From Bryopsis sp. KO-2023 (lineage: Eukaryota > Chlorophyta > Ulvophyceae > Bryopsidales > Bryopsidaceae), in the NCBI GenBank assembly GCA_030272585.1, contig BSYQ01000014.1:124001-188000 (forward strand): a stretch of 64,000 bases of DNA, in the 5' to 3' direction. The notes below the pieces were generated by a model, which did not search any database, had not been told where the DNA came from, and saw only the letters and a program-made list of their open reading frames with translations. Below, piece after piece: positions 10,401 through 20,800 of this stretch. How positions within the stretch are numbered: position 1 is the first letter of the stretch; each line of letters opens with the position of its first letter. The position numbers were made by a program, and so were the translations under genes.

Positions 10401-11165
10401 TTGTTGAGAGCGTCAGGAGAGCAGAGTTCCCCACAGTCTCGTTTGGACGGGATTCTGAAGAAATTTGCTGGGTCGGCGGAGATCGCTGAGAGTTTGGAGG
10501 AGCTGTGTCTTGCTCCAGGCAGTGACCCGCCACGGGCGGCGCTAAATCCAGTAGAGGTACCAGCAGCGGCCATCTTTGGCCATTATTTCGACGTGTTGGA
10601 CACAGCAGCGGGTGCTCGCGTGGGTGCTGCTCTTGGTGTGCGTTCTGGGTTCTTTGCTGAGTTTAGTTCGTGGGCGCCTGTCGTGGCGTTTGCTTTTGAT
10701 TGGTTTGTCCTTTTTGCTCAATTTGCGGCGCACTCGGATCAAGGGACTGCAGTGAAGAAGGCTTTGGAACCTTTTGTTTCTTCGTTTGCGCCAATTTTGG
10801 AGTTGGCAGCCAATACGTTGGAAGTACACCGTTTGCACGCAGCACACGTGAACACGCCTTTGTCGGAGGCTTTTCGGGCGGTGTCCACGTCGGTAAAATT
10901 AGCAGCGTCGTCAGGGCGTTTTGTCGGAGACACTGCGCAGGCTACGTTGAAGTCCCTGAGGGACCAACAGCAGAAGGCAGTTTTTAAAAGGCAAGCAGAG
11001 GGCTCGTCGCGGAGCGGCGGGTTCAGAGGAGATTCCTCAGGAGGTTTTGCTGGCGGTCGTTTTGGTGGTCGTCAGTTTTCGCAGCGAGGCAGAGGTCGAG
11101 CGAACCCCAACCTTCAGCCTTTGGGTAATAGAGGTGGAGCTCATGGGCAGAACCAAGGCTTCTAG
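10401..11165 (+). CDS. Gag-like first frame of the Ngaro-like element
   Basis: A frame of about 250 codons upstream of the polymerase. It ends in an Arg/Gly/Ser/Phe-rich tail (GGFRGDSSGGFAGG, then GRGRANPN), as often seen in nucleic-acid-binding capsid-like proteins of such elements. No zinc knuckle is visible. Assignment rests mainly on position. A nested MITE lies at its 5' side. Confidence 0.6.
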   Translation: MLRASGEQSSPQSRLDGILKKFAGSAEIAESLEELCLAPGSDPPRAALNPVEVPAAAIFGHYFDVLDTAAGARVGAALGVRSGFFAEFSSWAPVVAFAFDWFVLFAQFAAHSDQGTAVKKALEPFVSSFAPILELAANTLEVHRLHAAHVNTPLSEAFRAVSTSVKLAASSGRFVGDTAQATLKSLRDQQQKAVFKRQAEGSSRSGGFRGDSSGGFAGGRFGGRQFSQRGRGRANPNLQPLGNRGGAHGQNQGF

Positions 11166-11227
11166 GGCAGCGTTGGAAATTGCGGAAGCGTTGAAGGAGC
11201 TGCGAGTTCAGGAGCGGAGTTCAAGTG

Positions 11228-13333
11228 ATGTGGGTGGACGGAGTGCAGATTCATTCCCGGAATTTTCGGTTCAACAGAATTCGGGGAGCCCTCAAGGCGT
11301 GGCGCGAGATAGGGGCCAATCCGACGGTTCTCTCGTGGCTCGATCAGGGGGTAGTTCCGAACTGGATTTCGTCCGAGCCGCCGAAGTTTCACCATGGCAA
11401 CTCGCGCATTCCAACAGCATTGAAAGGCGCTTGGAACGAGTTGAAGGAGCGGTATTTACGGTGCGGGGCGATGAGGGAAGCGCGTTGCAAGGATTACGTG
11501 TCCCGCGCTTTCTTGGTCGAAAAGAAGGTAGACGACGTCGTGGTCGGCCACAGGTTGTGCGTCGATCTTCGGTTTGTGAACTCCTTTTGCCGCAAATTAT
11601 CGGTAAAATACGAGACCCTCCGTTCTTTTCTCCCTCGTCTGCAACCGCAGGATTGGATCGTGGCCTGGGATTTGGAGGACGCTTACTTCAACATCAGGTT
11701 TCGGGAGTCAGAGGTCCGCTTCTTCTGTGCGACCATCGAGGGAGTGACTTACGAGTTCCCAGCTCTGATGTTCGGGTTCGTGAATGCCCCAGCGATTTTC
11801 ACGAAGGTGATGCGAGCGGTTGTATCTTTTCTACGAGCGCCCAGAATATCGAGGTGGAAATGTCCGACGTCCCCAGGATTGAGGAGGTATTGGATGAGCA
11901 ACCCAGCGCCGACGATAGCTCCCTACTTGGACGACTTTGCTGGAGCAATGAGCAGCGAACTGGCAGCGACCAAGTTGGGGGAGTTGATCAGAGGGATCCT
12001 GATGGATTTGCAGTTGCGGTGGAAGGAAAAGAAGTGCCAGTGGATAGCGGTGCAGTACTTTCGTCATTTGGGCCTAATAATCGATACAGCGCAGGGTCTG
12101 GTGATCGCACCGCCGGAAAAGATTGCTCGGATCTACAAGGAGGCGCGGTTGTTGAAAGAGATGAGGAAAGTCCCCAAGAGAAGGTTAGCGAGATTTGCGG
12201 GTTGGTGTCAGAGTTTGGGCCTGGCGATTCCATTGGCGAGATACCACCTCAGGAGCCTATTTTGGGATATGACCCTGGGAGCGACTTGGGCATCCTTAAT
12301 CGAGTTATCGTCGGAGACGAAGGAGGATCTGGCGGTGTGGAGTGTGATGAACGAGCGTCACACATCATCGGTTTATTGGAAGGTCCCAGCGACGATCAGT
12401 CTTTATACCGATGCGTCGATGAGTGGTTGGGGGTCCCACCTGGTGGATCCATTGGCCAAGGGAAGCGTTCCTGTCCTGGCACGGGGCATTTGGTCGCACG
12501 ACGAAAAGAGCGAGCATATAAATGTGCTCGAGTTGAGAGCAGTGGAGGCAGCGATTCGCGCGTTCCATGGTTCCTTGGAAAATCGAACAGTTCGCCTGGT
12601 AACCGATTCACAGGTGGTGTTATCGATCTTGTTGAAGATGACGACGCGGAGCCCAAGGCTGATGGGACCACTCAGGTTGTTGTATCGAGTTTTGGAGTCT
12701 CGAAAGATTGCTCTGCAACCGGAGTGGATTCCCTCGAAGGAGAATGTGTGGGCGGACAAATTGTCGAGAACGAATATTTCGGAGGAGGATTACTTAATCA
12801 ATCGGAAGTGGTTGAATCAGTTCAACCGATGGTGGGGACCGTTCGATCTGGACAGATTTGCGTCGCAATGGAGCAAGGTGGTGTTTCGTTACAATGCGGA
12901 ATGGGGCGATCCGATGGCGGAGAACGAGGCGTTCAGTGCCTTGGATTGGGACCAGGGCCACGCGTGGTGTCATCCACCGATTCGTCTGCTTTCGCAGTTG
13001 GGGGACCTGCTGCGCTCATTCCCTCAGGTAACCGCCACTGTGTTGATGCCCTTGTGGCCGTCAGCCCCTTGGTTTCGGCCGATGTTCGAATTGTTTCAGG
13101 AGTATGCAGTGATTCCAGCGTGGGCCAACCCGTTACTGCCCCCATTGGGCCGAGAGGACGAACCATTTCCCCAGGGCCGTTGGAATGTCATGGTGGGCGT
13201 GATTCGCAAGACGAGGTGTGGCTTCAGGAGCTATGGGGTGAATTGGAGGGATGCGTCGATTGGACCGACGAGACGCTACCTCAGTTTGGAGAATTGTCGG
13301 ATATCGAACGCAGAGAGCTGTTTGGCGACTTAG
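11228..13333 (+). CDS. Reverse transcriptase-RNase H of the Ngaro-like element
   Basis: A long open frame with the reverse transcriptase palm (CVDLRFVN, WDLEDAYFNI, then the catalytic APYLDDF box) followed by RNase H (SLYTDASMSGWG, HINVLELRAVEAA, LVTDSQV, then KENVWADKLSR). This is the DIRS/Ngaro order of domains with no aspartic protease or DDE integrase visible. The frame is open over its whole length. Confidence 0.88.
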   Translation: MWVDGVQIHSRNFRFNRIRGALKAWREIGANPTVLSWLDQGVVPNWISSEPPKFHHGNSRIPTALKGAWNELKERYLRCGAMREARCKDYVSRAFLVEKKVDDVVVGHRLCVDLRFVNSFCRKLSVKYETLRSFLPRLQPQDWIVAWDLEDAYFNIRFRESEVRFFCATIEGVTYEFPALMFGFVNAPAIFTKVMRAVVSFLRAPRISRWKCPTSPGLRRYWMSNPAPTIAPYLDDFAGAMSSELAATKLGELIRGILMDLQLRWKEKKCQWIAVQYFRHLGLIIDTAQGLVIAPPEKIARIYKEARLLKEMRKVPKRRLARFAGWCQSLGLAIPLARYHLRSLFWDMTLGATWASLIELSSETKEDLAVWSVMNERHTSSVYWKVPATISLYTDASMSGWGSHLVDPLAKGSVPVLARGIWSHDEKSEHINVLELRAVEAAIRAFHGSLENRTVRLVTDSQVVLSILLKMTTRSPRLMGPLRLLYRVLESRKIALQPEWIPSKENVWADKLSRTNISEEDYLINRKWLNQFNRWWGPFDLDRFASQWSKVVFRYNAEWGDPMAENEAFSALDWDQGHAWCHPPIRLLSQLGDLLRSFPQVTATVLMPLWPSAPWFRPMFELFQEYAVIPAWANPLLPPLGREDEPFPQGRWNVMVGVIRKTRCGFRSYGVNWRDASIGPTRRYLSLENCRISNAESCLAT

Positions 13334-14292
13334 CATTATCGAACAGCCCAGGAGGTCGGAGATCTATTTGGATGCGCTTTCGAAAATGGCTGGGTTTCGC
13401 TAGGTCGAGAGGTTGGTGCTGTGTGCCGGCTCGCTCTGTTCGCATTTATGCTTATATCCTGTTTCTTCGAAATGAAGGGAGAGTGGCGCCGAAGTCCATG
13501 AGCAACTATCTTTCCGCAATCAGTACGGTTCACCGCTGGCTCGGATCTACATTCTCTGCACATGACTCCTTGACGGCTCGGCTGAAACAAGCTTGGCTCA
13601 TTAAGGTTCCTTCAGAAGCTAAGGAACCACAGCCCAGAGACTTTCCCATGGACTGGTTGTGGTCGTGGGCCAAGAAGGGTTTGGTTGGGAACGATGCGGA
13701 AAGCATTCGTCCCTATTTGATTTGTATTTTGGATGTGATATTTTTTTCGCGCGCCGATTCGAGTTTTGATACTCGGGTCGGTGACTATAAGTGGGATTCT
13801 TCGTCGGTGACTTTCACAGAACGGCGTTTCAAGGCGAAGGGTCAAACCTCGGATTGTTTGCGAGTCAGGAGATTCGACTGCCGTGGGTTTCTTGAGTTGG
13901 CTGCGGTTTTGGATCGTTATGAGGATTTTCGGGTGCGCGATTGGGAAGGTCATGGCGATACGACAGAGCAGTTCTGGTTTTTGCCTGGTGATCCAAGTGT
14001 GCCGACAGCAGGGAGTGTAGCACGTTGGTTTGCACGGGTGATGAAGGATCATGGTTCCGACCATACGCATCATGCGGTTCGTCGCACGGGGGTTTCCAGT
14101 GCGTTTAATTTGCTCGTGCCATTACCGAAGCTATGCGATTGGGGCGGTTGGTCGCCTTCTTCCCAGGCGATTTTTCAGTATATCAATCGTCAGCGACAAC
14201 CTTCGCCTTGGGATTTTCGTGTTTTTGGCTGGATGGTGCTCCCCGCGGAACAGCTTCGGCGTGAGTTGGGGGCGGTGTTTTCGCCAGTTTAA
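13300..14292 (+). CDS. Tyrosine recombinase of the Ngaro-like element
   Basis: The last frame overlaps the end of the reverse transcriptase frame in another reading frame. It has the helical core-binding part (RSVRIYAYILFLRNEGRVAPKSMSNYLSAISTVHRW) and a catalytic part with the HHAVRRTG motif and a downstream tyrosine-containing AIFQYINRQ. The frame stays open far upstream across the polymerase, but only this part looks like a recombinase. Its translation start is not obvious. Confidence 0.8.
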   Translation, partial: DIERRELFGDLALSNSPGGRRSIWMRFRKWLGFARSRGWCCVPARSVRIYAYILFLRNEGRVAPKSMSNYLSAISTVHRWLGSTFSAHDSLTARLKQAWLIKVPSEAKEPQPRDFPMDWLWSWAKKGLVGNDAESIRPYLICILDVIFFSRADSSFDTRVGDYKWDSSSVTFTERRFKAKGQTSDCLRVRRFDCRGFLELAAVLDRYEDFRVRDWEGHGDTTEQFWFLPGDPSVPTAGSVARWFARVMKDHGSDHTHHAVRRTGVSSAFNLLVPLPKLCDWGGWSPSSQAIFQYINRQRQPSPWDFRVFGWMVLPAEQLRRELGAVFSPV

Positions 14293-14328
14293 ATGAACGT
14301 GCGTTCTATTTTTAGGTGCTTTGTTTTT

Positions 14329-14425
14329 TTGGCACTATTTGTTTGAAGGGTTAAACGAGGGTTACATTTCTGTAAAGGTTTTTCGATCTCTGGGTGTGGA
14401 AGAAAACGTAGCAGTCGAAGGAAAT
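14329..14425 (+). repeat. Split direct repeat B1 of the Ngaro-like element
   Basis: 97 bases matching 14725-14821 with no visible difference; it runs straight into A2. Confidence 0.9.
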
Positions 14426-14589
14426 TTACGGTTCCGCAGGAAGCGCGGTTCCTTTTGCGGAGTTTTAGGGTGGGACGATTGAAAGGACTGATTGCTGAGG
14501 TGGCCTGTAGGGGTATCTTTTGGAGTTTTGGATCTCAGTAGTTTGGGTTCTTAAGCTCACTCAGTTGGTCTTTCTTTACTCGGTTTTTC
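14424..14589 (+). repeat. Split direct repeat A2 of the Ngaro-like element
   Basis: Second copy of the 166-base A repeat, adjoining B1, as expected for the B1-A2 junction of split-direct-repeat elements. Confidence 0.9.
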
Positions 14590-14724
14590 ACCCATCCCGG
14601 AACTGTGTTCTTCCCTCCCTTTTTTGGAGATTATTTTTTGGTGGGATTTGGGAGTTTTTATAGAGCTAATAGGGACATTTTTGATTTACTTTTGTGGTGC
14701 TTGGGATGCACAATTTGGCAGAAA

Positions 14725-14821
14725 TTGGCACTATTTGTTTGAAGGGTTAAACGAGGGTTACATTTCTGTAAAGGTTTTTCGATCTCTGGGTGTGGAAGAA
14801 AACGTAGCAGTCGAAGGAAAT
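14725..14821 (+). repeat. Split direct repeat B2 of the Ngaro-like element
   Basis: Second copy of the 97-base B repeat; it marks the right end of the element. Confidence 0.9.
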
Positions 14822-15678
14822 CATGGGAGGACAATATACGTTGTCGCCCAATATCCGCGTCCGCTGCTCCCATGTTCGCTGCATACTGGTCAGGCACCCT
14901 GCCAGCAACACCCGAAAATAGCTTCACAGAAACCACCCGCTTGGTTTAACAAGTTCAACGAAGCGCTTCAGGAGTGGAGCGTTTGGGCCCTCGTTCAGTG
15001 GCCAGCAGTGGAACAGGAATGTGGTCGATCAAGCACGTGTAGAATTCTGAGGCACATCCTACTCCCTGGGCTATGTGCTGTAAAGACTTAAAACACTGGA
15101 GTATACTCCAGTGTATACGTATATTTATATATATACGTATATTTCGGTATTTGAAAATTCCTGTATGCGACAAAATTCTTTAAAAGAAAGAGATTTGACC
15201 GCAAACAAGAGAAACGAAAAGAAGAAACTAACTCGCTTTGCAAAGGGAAGAAAATGGGTGGCTCTGTGCCAGGAGATCGTAGATCTACGAGGACCTCTAG
15301 AGGAGGTCGAGAGTAACTACGAAACAAATGTTTCTCACATGTCACCACAAAATCGAGGTTGTTCCGTGAAGGAAGTCCGGAACAGAAAGACTATTGTCCT
15401 TCGAAAGTACAATAGTACCTCCAAAATATGCCTCCAAAATATGCCTCCAAATATGCCTACTTCTACAACGCCCTTCCATTATTAAATAGGCAAAGATTAG
15501 CTTCCCACTAACTTCCTCCTATGTGTAAACTACCTTCTAATGACACCAATAATCAATTAATCGTCATCCCTTTTCGGAGGACTCTTTCCTATACCTCTTC
15601 CAAACAAGTCTTTCCTTTTGCAACCTTCTAGTACTAAGAAACCTATATTCTCGGCCACAGCTGTCACCACTTCCTCCC
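14822..15678. other. Spacer right of the Ngaro-like element
   Basis: No convincing gene. A 22-bp palindrome (15093-15114) and an adjoining TATACGTATA-rich segment lie here. Parts may belong to the Ty3-like fossil that begins at about 15679. Confidence 0.4.
15093..15114. repeat. 22-bp perfect palindrome
   Basis: ACACTGGAGTA followed by its exact complement, next to an alternating GTATACGTATAT tract to about 15150. Possible cruciform or recombination-prone site. Confidence 0.75.
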
Positions 15679-16860
15679 TTAAACACTTGGTCCTCCAAGT
15701 GTGGAAGTTTTTCGCAAGAACGCAAAATAGTCGAAATCAAGAAACACCCATCTCCATTCCTTATTCGATTTTCGGTAAAAGACTTCATCCTCAATCCAAG
15801 CTGCAACCTCCTTACTGTCCTTTGAATAGAGTGCTCCCGAACATGTCCATCGAGAGTAGTAGTCGATCAAAACCACTGCATAACGATGGGATGTTTGCTC
15901 TGCCAGGGGTAGAGTGATCAAGTCTAACCCAACACGTTCCCAAGGCTGTAGCACCACTTGATGTCGATAAGGTGCTGGCCGAATTGTCGCTTTCCTTGTT
16001 TTCCGACAGCCAATGCAAACTCGCAGGCAGACATGGGCTGAGACCCCTGTGCACAGGACAGGACAGAACAGACTGTCTGTTCTGTGCACAGGGTCGGACC
16101 TGTGCTGCACAGGTGCACAGACCTGTACAGCACAGCACAGACAGGGTCTGTGCAAAGTCTGTGCAGGTCTGTGCAAAGTCTGTGCAGGTCTGTGCACAGT
16201 CTGTGCAGTTTCTGTGCAGACTCTGTGCACAGTCTGTGCAGATTCTGTGCAGATTCTGTGCAGTTCTGTGCTGTGCTGTGCAGTCTGTGCACCTGTGCAG
16301 TACAGGTCCGACCTGTGTACAGAACAGACAGTCTGTTCTGTTCTAGCCTGTGGAATTTCGAAAAACAGGACAGGACAACACAGGGTGCACAGAACCCGCA
16401 CAGAACCCTGTCCTGTGCAGCCCATGACTGGCAGTCTGTGCACCTGTGCAGCACAGGTCCGACCTGTGCACAGAACAGACAGTCTGTTCTGTTCTAGCCT
16501 GTGGAATTTCGAAAAACAGGACAGGACAGCACAGGGTGCACAGAACCCGCACAGAACCCGCACAGAACCCGCACAGAACCCGCACAGAACCCTGTCCTGT
16601 GCGATGCACAGGACAGGGGTCTGTCCTGTGCAGCCCATGACTGCTCGCAGGTGCTTTCGTACCGTGGAGACCATGTTTGGCCACCAATAATTCTTCTTTA
16701 ACTTCCTCACAGTCTTATAGATCCCCATGTGTCCTCCTTGGGTGTGTACTCGCAGAATTGTCTGTCTTCGCCGCGCGTTACGAAGAACTGCTTTCCACCG
16801 CTGATCAGCGTCCAAATACTCCAACTTGTGCTCTGTTTCAGTTCTCCAGCGATAACGTTT
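15679..16860 (-). mobile_element. Ty3/gypsy-like integrase fossil
   Basis: On the minus strand, an H2C2 zinc-binding segment (VHTQGGHMGIYKTVRK, then WWPNMVSTVRKHLRA) lies on the high-coordinate side and a CIGCRKTRK plus integrase-core segment (PWERVGLDLITLPL, YAVVLIDYYSRW) on the other. These are integrase parts of Ty3/gypsy-like elements (GIN-type domesticated relatives share them). No LTRs, protease or polymerase are visible nearby. It is a broken fragment, split by one later hAT-type insertion (16028-16643) and probably a few smaller breaks. Confidence 0.72.
16028..16643. mobile_element. 616-bp hAT-type MITE rich in CTGTGCA/CACAGG words
   Basis: Flanked by the 8-bp direct duplication CTCGCAGG (16020-16027 and 16644-16651). 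Its ends form a near-perfect inverted repeat starting CAGACATGGGCTG / CAGTCATGGGCTG. Eight-base target duplications and CAG-type ends are typical of hAT elements. The interior is an unusual mass of short direct and inverted repeats: CTGTGCA arrays (about 16144-16270), a segment of about 150 bases present twice, and a GCACAGAACCC array (about 16540-16590). It sits inside the Ty3-like integrase fossil, so it is younger than that copy. Confidence 0.8.
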
Positions 16861-16994
16861 CGCTCTTTTCCGAATTCGTTCTCTTTTTCTCTCTCTTGCT
16901 TGTTTTCTTGTCCCACTCTATCCGAAAATATCGAAACTTCACCACCTTGGCAAAACTGCCAAAACAATACATCGACAGCCAAACGAAACAACTA

Positions 16995-17677
16995 CAGTGC
17001 TCCCTCGATTTAGTGCCGCCCCGTGACAAGCCGAAAAAGGCGGCACTAAATCGGGGTTGGCACTAATCACGGAACGCACGACAAACACCCTGAAAGTCAA
17101 ATTTGACGCATTTTTCCTCCACCAGATGTCAGTGTGGCAAGTCCCAGACTGGGACTGGGACTCCCAGTGTGTCTTGTGGTCTCTGAAACGAAGTTTATGG
17201 GCTTTACTCTTGTTCACCAGAGGAAAGAATAAAAATTGTCATACGCACATGTGTTGTTCTCAATTGCAACAATTATAAGAACGAGAACAAACGCCAGTGT
17301 CGATTAATCATTTCACCCTTGAGAAAACCCTTCATCAGAGTGTTTAAGAATTTAGCTTAATGTGAAGGTGACGGGATTGTGGATTTAGTGATAGGAAACC
17401 TAGAGGGCTTTTTACAAGCTTTGTTTTGTCTCTTCTAGGGGGTGAACTTTCTGTTTTGTTTCTGATACAAACACTATTCTACGTCCTGACACAATGTGGA
17501 TTTTCTTCAGTCGACCAGAAAAATGTTTAACAATATCTAGCGATGTATATGAATGTGTAAGACACTGCCCCATATGAGCAGAATCACCGAAATCACTGCT
17601 GAATCTGATAATCGTCATTGGAGACGTCAAAAGTCGTGACAAGCCGAAAAAAGCGGCACTAAATCGGGGTACCACTG
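16995..17677. mobile_element. 683-bp pogo/Tigger-like MITE
   Basis: Ends form an inverted repeat reading CAGTG-x-T(C/A)CC(T/C)CGATTTAGTGCCGC at the left (from 16995) and its complement at the right (to 17677), flanked by TA on both sides (16993-16994, 17678-17679). CAGTG...CG ends with a TA target are typical of the Tc1/mariner-pogo group. A second GCCGC/GCGGC foldback lies just inside the left end. No transposase is visible, so it is non-autonomous. Confidence 0.75.
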
Positions 17678-17830
17678 TAGCGGACATGAGGGGTAATCAA
17701 TCAAATGGGGTGTGGTTTGAGATGACTGTTTTCTGGCATATGGAGGGGGTTGAGGGTGGGAGGGTCGCGTGAAAAGGACACACGCACCATCCCCACGGAA
17801 GACAAGCGTTCGGAGCGTCGTCCAGCGGAC

Positions 17831-20800
17831 ATGCCTTCTCCCTGGAAGCTGGGGTCTTCTTTCGTTCAGATGGTGGGGACGATTTCCAGAAGGATGAAAC
17901 CGAGACGTTCGCTCGACGACGAGCTCTCAGACGAGCCCACCCCCAAGAGGCCGCGAGGTGGGGATTCGTACTCCCCGGTGTCGCTGGCTCGTACGTTTTC
18001 TCTCTTGCCAGGGAATCAATCCTCTTTACTAGTTGTGGAGTGTTTTTTTTGGGGGGATGCGGTTCGTCAAAAACTGGCAAGCGGAAACATATTGTTTCTT
18101 TTTTTCCTCCGTGTCGTTTGGTGTTTTATCCATTTTTGAGGGGCAAAAACGAGAGGGGGTCGCGAAATCACGTGAGCTGTAGCGAAAATCTTTGTGGTGA
18201 ACACAGGGTGGTTTCATGGTGTCTTCTTTGTTGTTGTTTTTTTCCGCGGTGGGAAAATAAATGAACGAATGCCAGAGAAAGAAGAACGTCCACTCTGGTC
18301 GTAAGGTTTCGTTTCGTGAATTTGTTTTTCTTTTTTTTTCTTCAATCCAGCTTCCTCTTCGTACCGAATTATTTCGCAAGGTGAAGAAGGCACCGAAACG
18401 GACGACCCGCAAGGTAAAATCGTCAGAAACCCTGTTCAACCCCCAAGTAGAGGTGTGCGTGAATAAAATTGTTTTGTTGTTTTTAAACACTTTTTTTCTC
18501 TAATTTTAGGAGGGATCCGGGGGGGAAGGGGTGTTGTTGCAGTACTTGGGGTCAGATTCTGTCGAACAGAACCTGGTTTTGAAAGAAACCTCTTTCTTAT
18601 TGTAGGAAACCTGCATATAAAAAACTTAAATTAATATAAAACAGATATGTATATGATAATATTTTGTTTTCTTTTGGATAACAGGCAGTGAACCCATCGG
18701 TGGGGACGACCAAAGCAACAGAGTAAGGGTGTTTGAAAAAATTTAAAAATAAACATTAGATCCAACAGGAATGGAAAAAAAATTATCGGTCTGAGCCGAT
18801 AATTAGAAATTATCGCTCCTACTATCGTAGCTTTATCTTTTTTTTTCTGTTCGTGGCTACATTTTTTCTCTCTCTCTCTCTTCTCTCTCCAGTGATGGTT
18901 CTTCTTTTCGTTTTTTTTTTTATTTATTTATTTCAATATTACTGTGTATTTATTTTTCTTGTGGGGGAGGATGGGGGGGAAGGGTATCCTGTTTAACAGA
19001 CGTTTCACTTCAAATTCTTACGATAATAAATAATGCGCATAGGGGTGGAGTTTTTCTGGATGTGATTCTGGAGCTATCGAGAGTACTTCAAATGACGACA
19101 CCCAACCACACATTGCCAAAAAACCCAGGATGAGCGGAGGTGGGCCAGAAAGTGTGTGTGTCTGTTTTTTTTGTGTCTAATTCCAGTTGTTGTTTTTTAA
19201 CAAGTGTCCCGAGTACACCCTCCTGTTTTTTTGTTTTTGTTTTTGTGTGTGCAAAATAATATACAGGATGCTGTTGAAGATGGAATTTTTTTATTTTTTT
19301 TTTGGGGGGGGGAAGCCAAGGACATAGGAAAAATAGAACAGCACCTTTGAATCAAATCACACACTGAGGGGAAAAAAAGGCTTGAAAAATAAAAATAAAA
19401 ACAGCACCTTTGTGTCAAACCAACCACAGAGGGGGGAAAAAAAGCACCTTTCAATCAAAGCAAACACTGAGGGAAAATAAAAACAAGGCTAGAAAAAAAA
19501 AAGAAAAAAAAAAAGAAAACAGCTCCTTTGAATCAAAGCAAATGGAATGGAATGCCCAGATCATGGCAAAAGAACGGCTTTTTCAATCCTGAGCGAAACA
19601 TGCGTTAAGGAGAATGGTGAGAAGGCAATTTGAATGATGCTTTTTTATTTTTTTTGCTTTTTTGTTGGAAGGAATGGTAGAGTCTGGGTCACGCAAGCGC
19701 AGGAGAGGAAAGCATTGCGAAAAAACCGGAAAGAAAGCTGGCCAACAAGAATCCAAACAAGGTAAAAAAAAGATGTATAGAATCATTCAGTATTTTCCAC
19801 GTATTCAATATATTGGGAAATATTATATACATTCACATTCTTTTATTCATAACATATACATTTTTTTCTTATTAGTATTAATAATATTATTATTTCAGGT
19901 GACGACGATGGGCTCTCCGAACCGGAGGAGGAATATCCTGTTTCAGCAACACCCCAAGAATGGAAAGCTTCCAGGACGCACCCAAACTCTGTATTTGCTC
20001 ACCGTATCAACATCGATGAATTTGGGGAAAAGTTGATACAGGATGTTCGTTGGGAACCTGGCTTTTTCATGTACCCCCTGACTACTGCTGAAGATATTTT
20101 GGAGCCCGAGATGTTGGCTTGTCGAAAGGTAATTTTTTGTTCAAAGCAAAAGCCAAACTGGCAAGGAGAAAAAAAACAACAAAGAATGAAAAATATATGA
20201 CAGCATAATAATAGGGCACAACTCATTTTGCACGAAGTGTCGACTTTTTTTTGTCCCTTTTTTCTTTGGTTGATTGAGGAAAATGTGCATGTATGATTCC
20301 TTTTGTTTTGGTCTTGGTCGGTATAGATTAGTATGTGTTAGGTATGTCTTCGAAATTATATTTACGAATTGTATTTTTTTATTACATTATATTAATATTT
20401 TTTGTTTAATTAAATGTTATATTATTTTTTTAGATTCATTCATATTTTTTATATTTTTTATATATGGACAGATGTGAAAAAATGAACCTTTGGGATTCAT
20501 AAAATTTCGTCTCGATATCATCAAATATTTCTCCTCTTGTTGTTTTTTTTTTAAATAAGAAAAAGGGAAAAAAAAGATGTCGAAAGTGGATGATTTTCTT
20601 CCTCATGCTGTGGAAAACAAATAATTGAAAAAGAATCATTTCGTGATTTTTTTTCCCCCACCAGTTGTGAACCCTTGTTCGTTTGTGATTCCTTCACAGG
20701 ATTCTGGAGCAGTGGGTTACAGGGTGCCTCCGACGATGTTTTCGCCCAAAGAGAATTTGACACTTAATTCAAAGCTGCACAAAGACTGCACCATGGTAAA

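Larger units (their letters stand above)
9611..14821 (+). mobile_element. Ngaro-like tyrosine-recombinase retroelement (DIRS order)
   Basis: A 5.2-kb element with the split-direct-repeat layout A1 - coding region - B1-A2 - B2. A1 (9611-9776) and A2 (14424-14589) appear identical over 166 bases; B1 (14329-14425) and B2 (14725-14821) appear identical over 97 bases. Between them are a gag-like frame, a reverse transcriptase with RNase H, and a tyrosine recombinase. This layout and enzyme set are those of Ngaro/PAT elements of the DIRS order, which integrate with a tyrosine recombinase instead of a DDE integrase. Identical repeats imply a young insertion. It looks whole apart from one nested MITE (9892-10354) near the start of the first frame. 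Confidence 0.88.

Noticed and set aside
11047-13200. Upstream part of a 1081-codon frame as an independent protein
   Set aside because: It lies antiphase over the reverse transcriptase, has no domain of its own, and only its last third is a recombinase.
16013-16690. Long open frames rich in Cys, Gln, Thr and Arg
   Set aside because: They are translations of the short-word repeats of the hAT MITE on both strands, with no protein-like composition.
18509-18605. Extra exon after the TTTTAG at 18508 in the 17831-21698 gene
   Set aside because: Open but followed by a poor donor; the 18685-18722 exon fits phase and context better.
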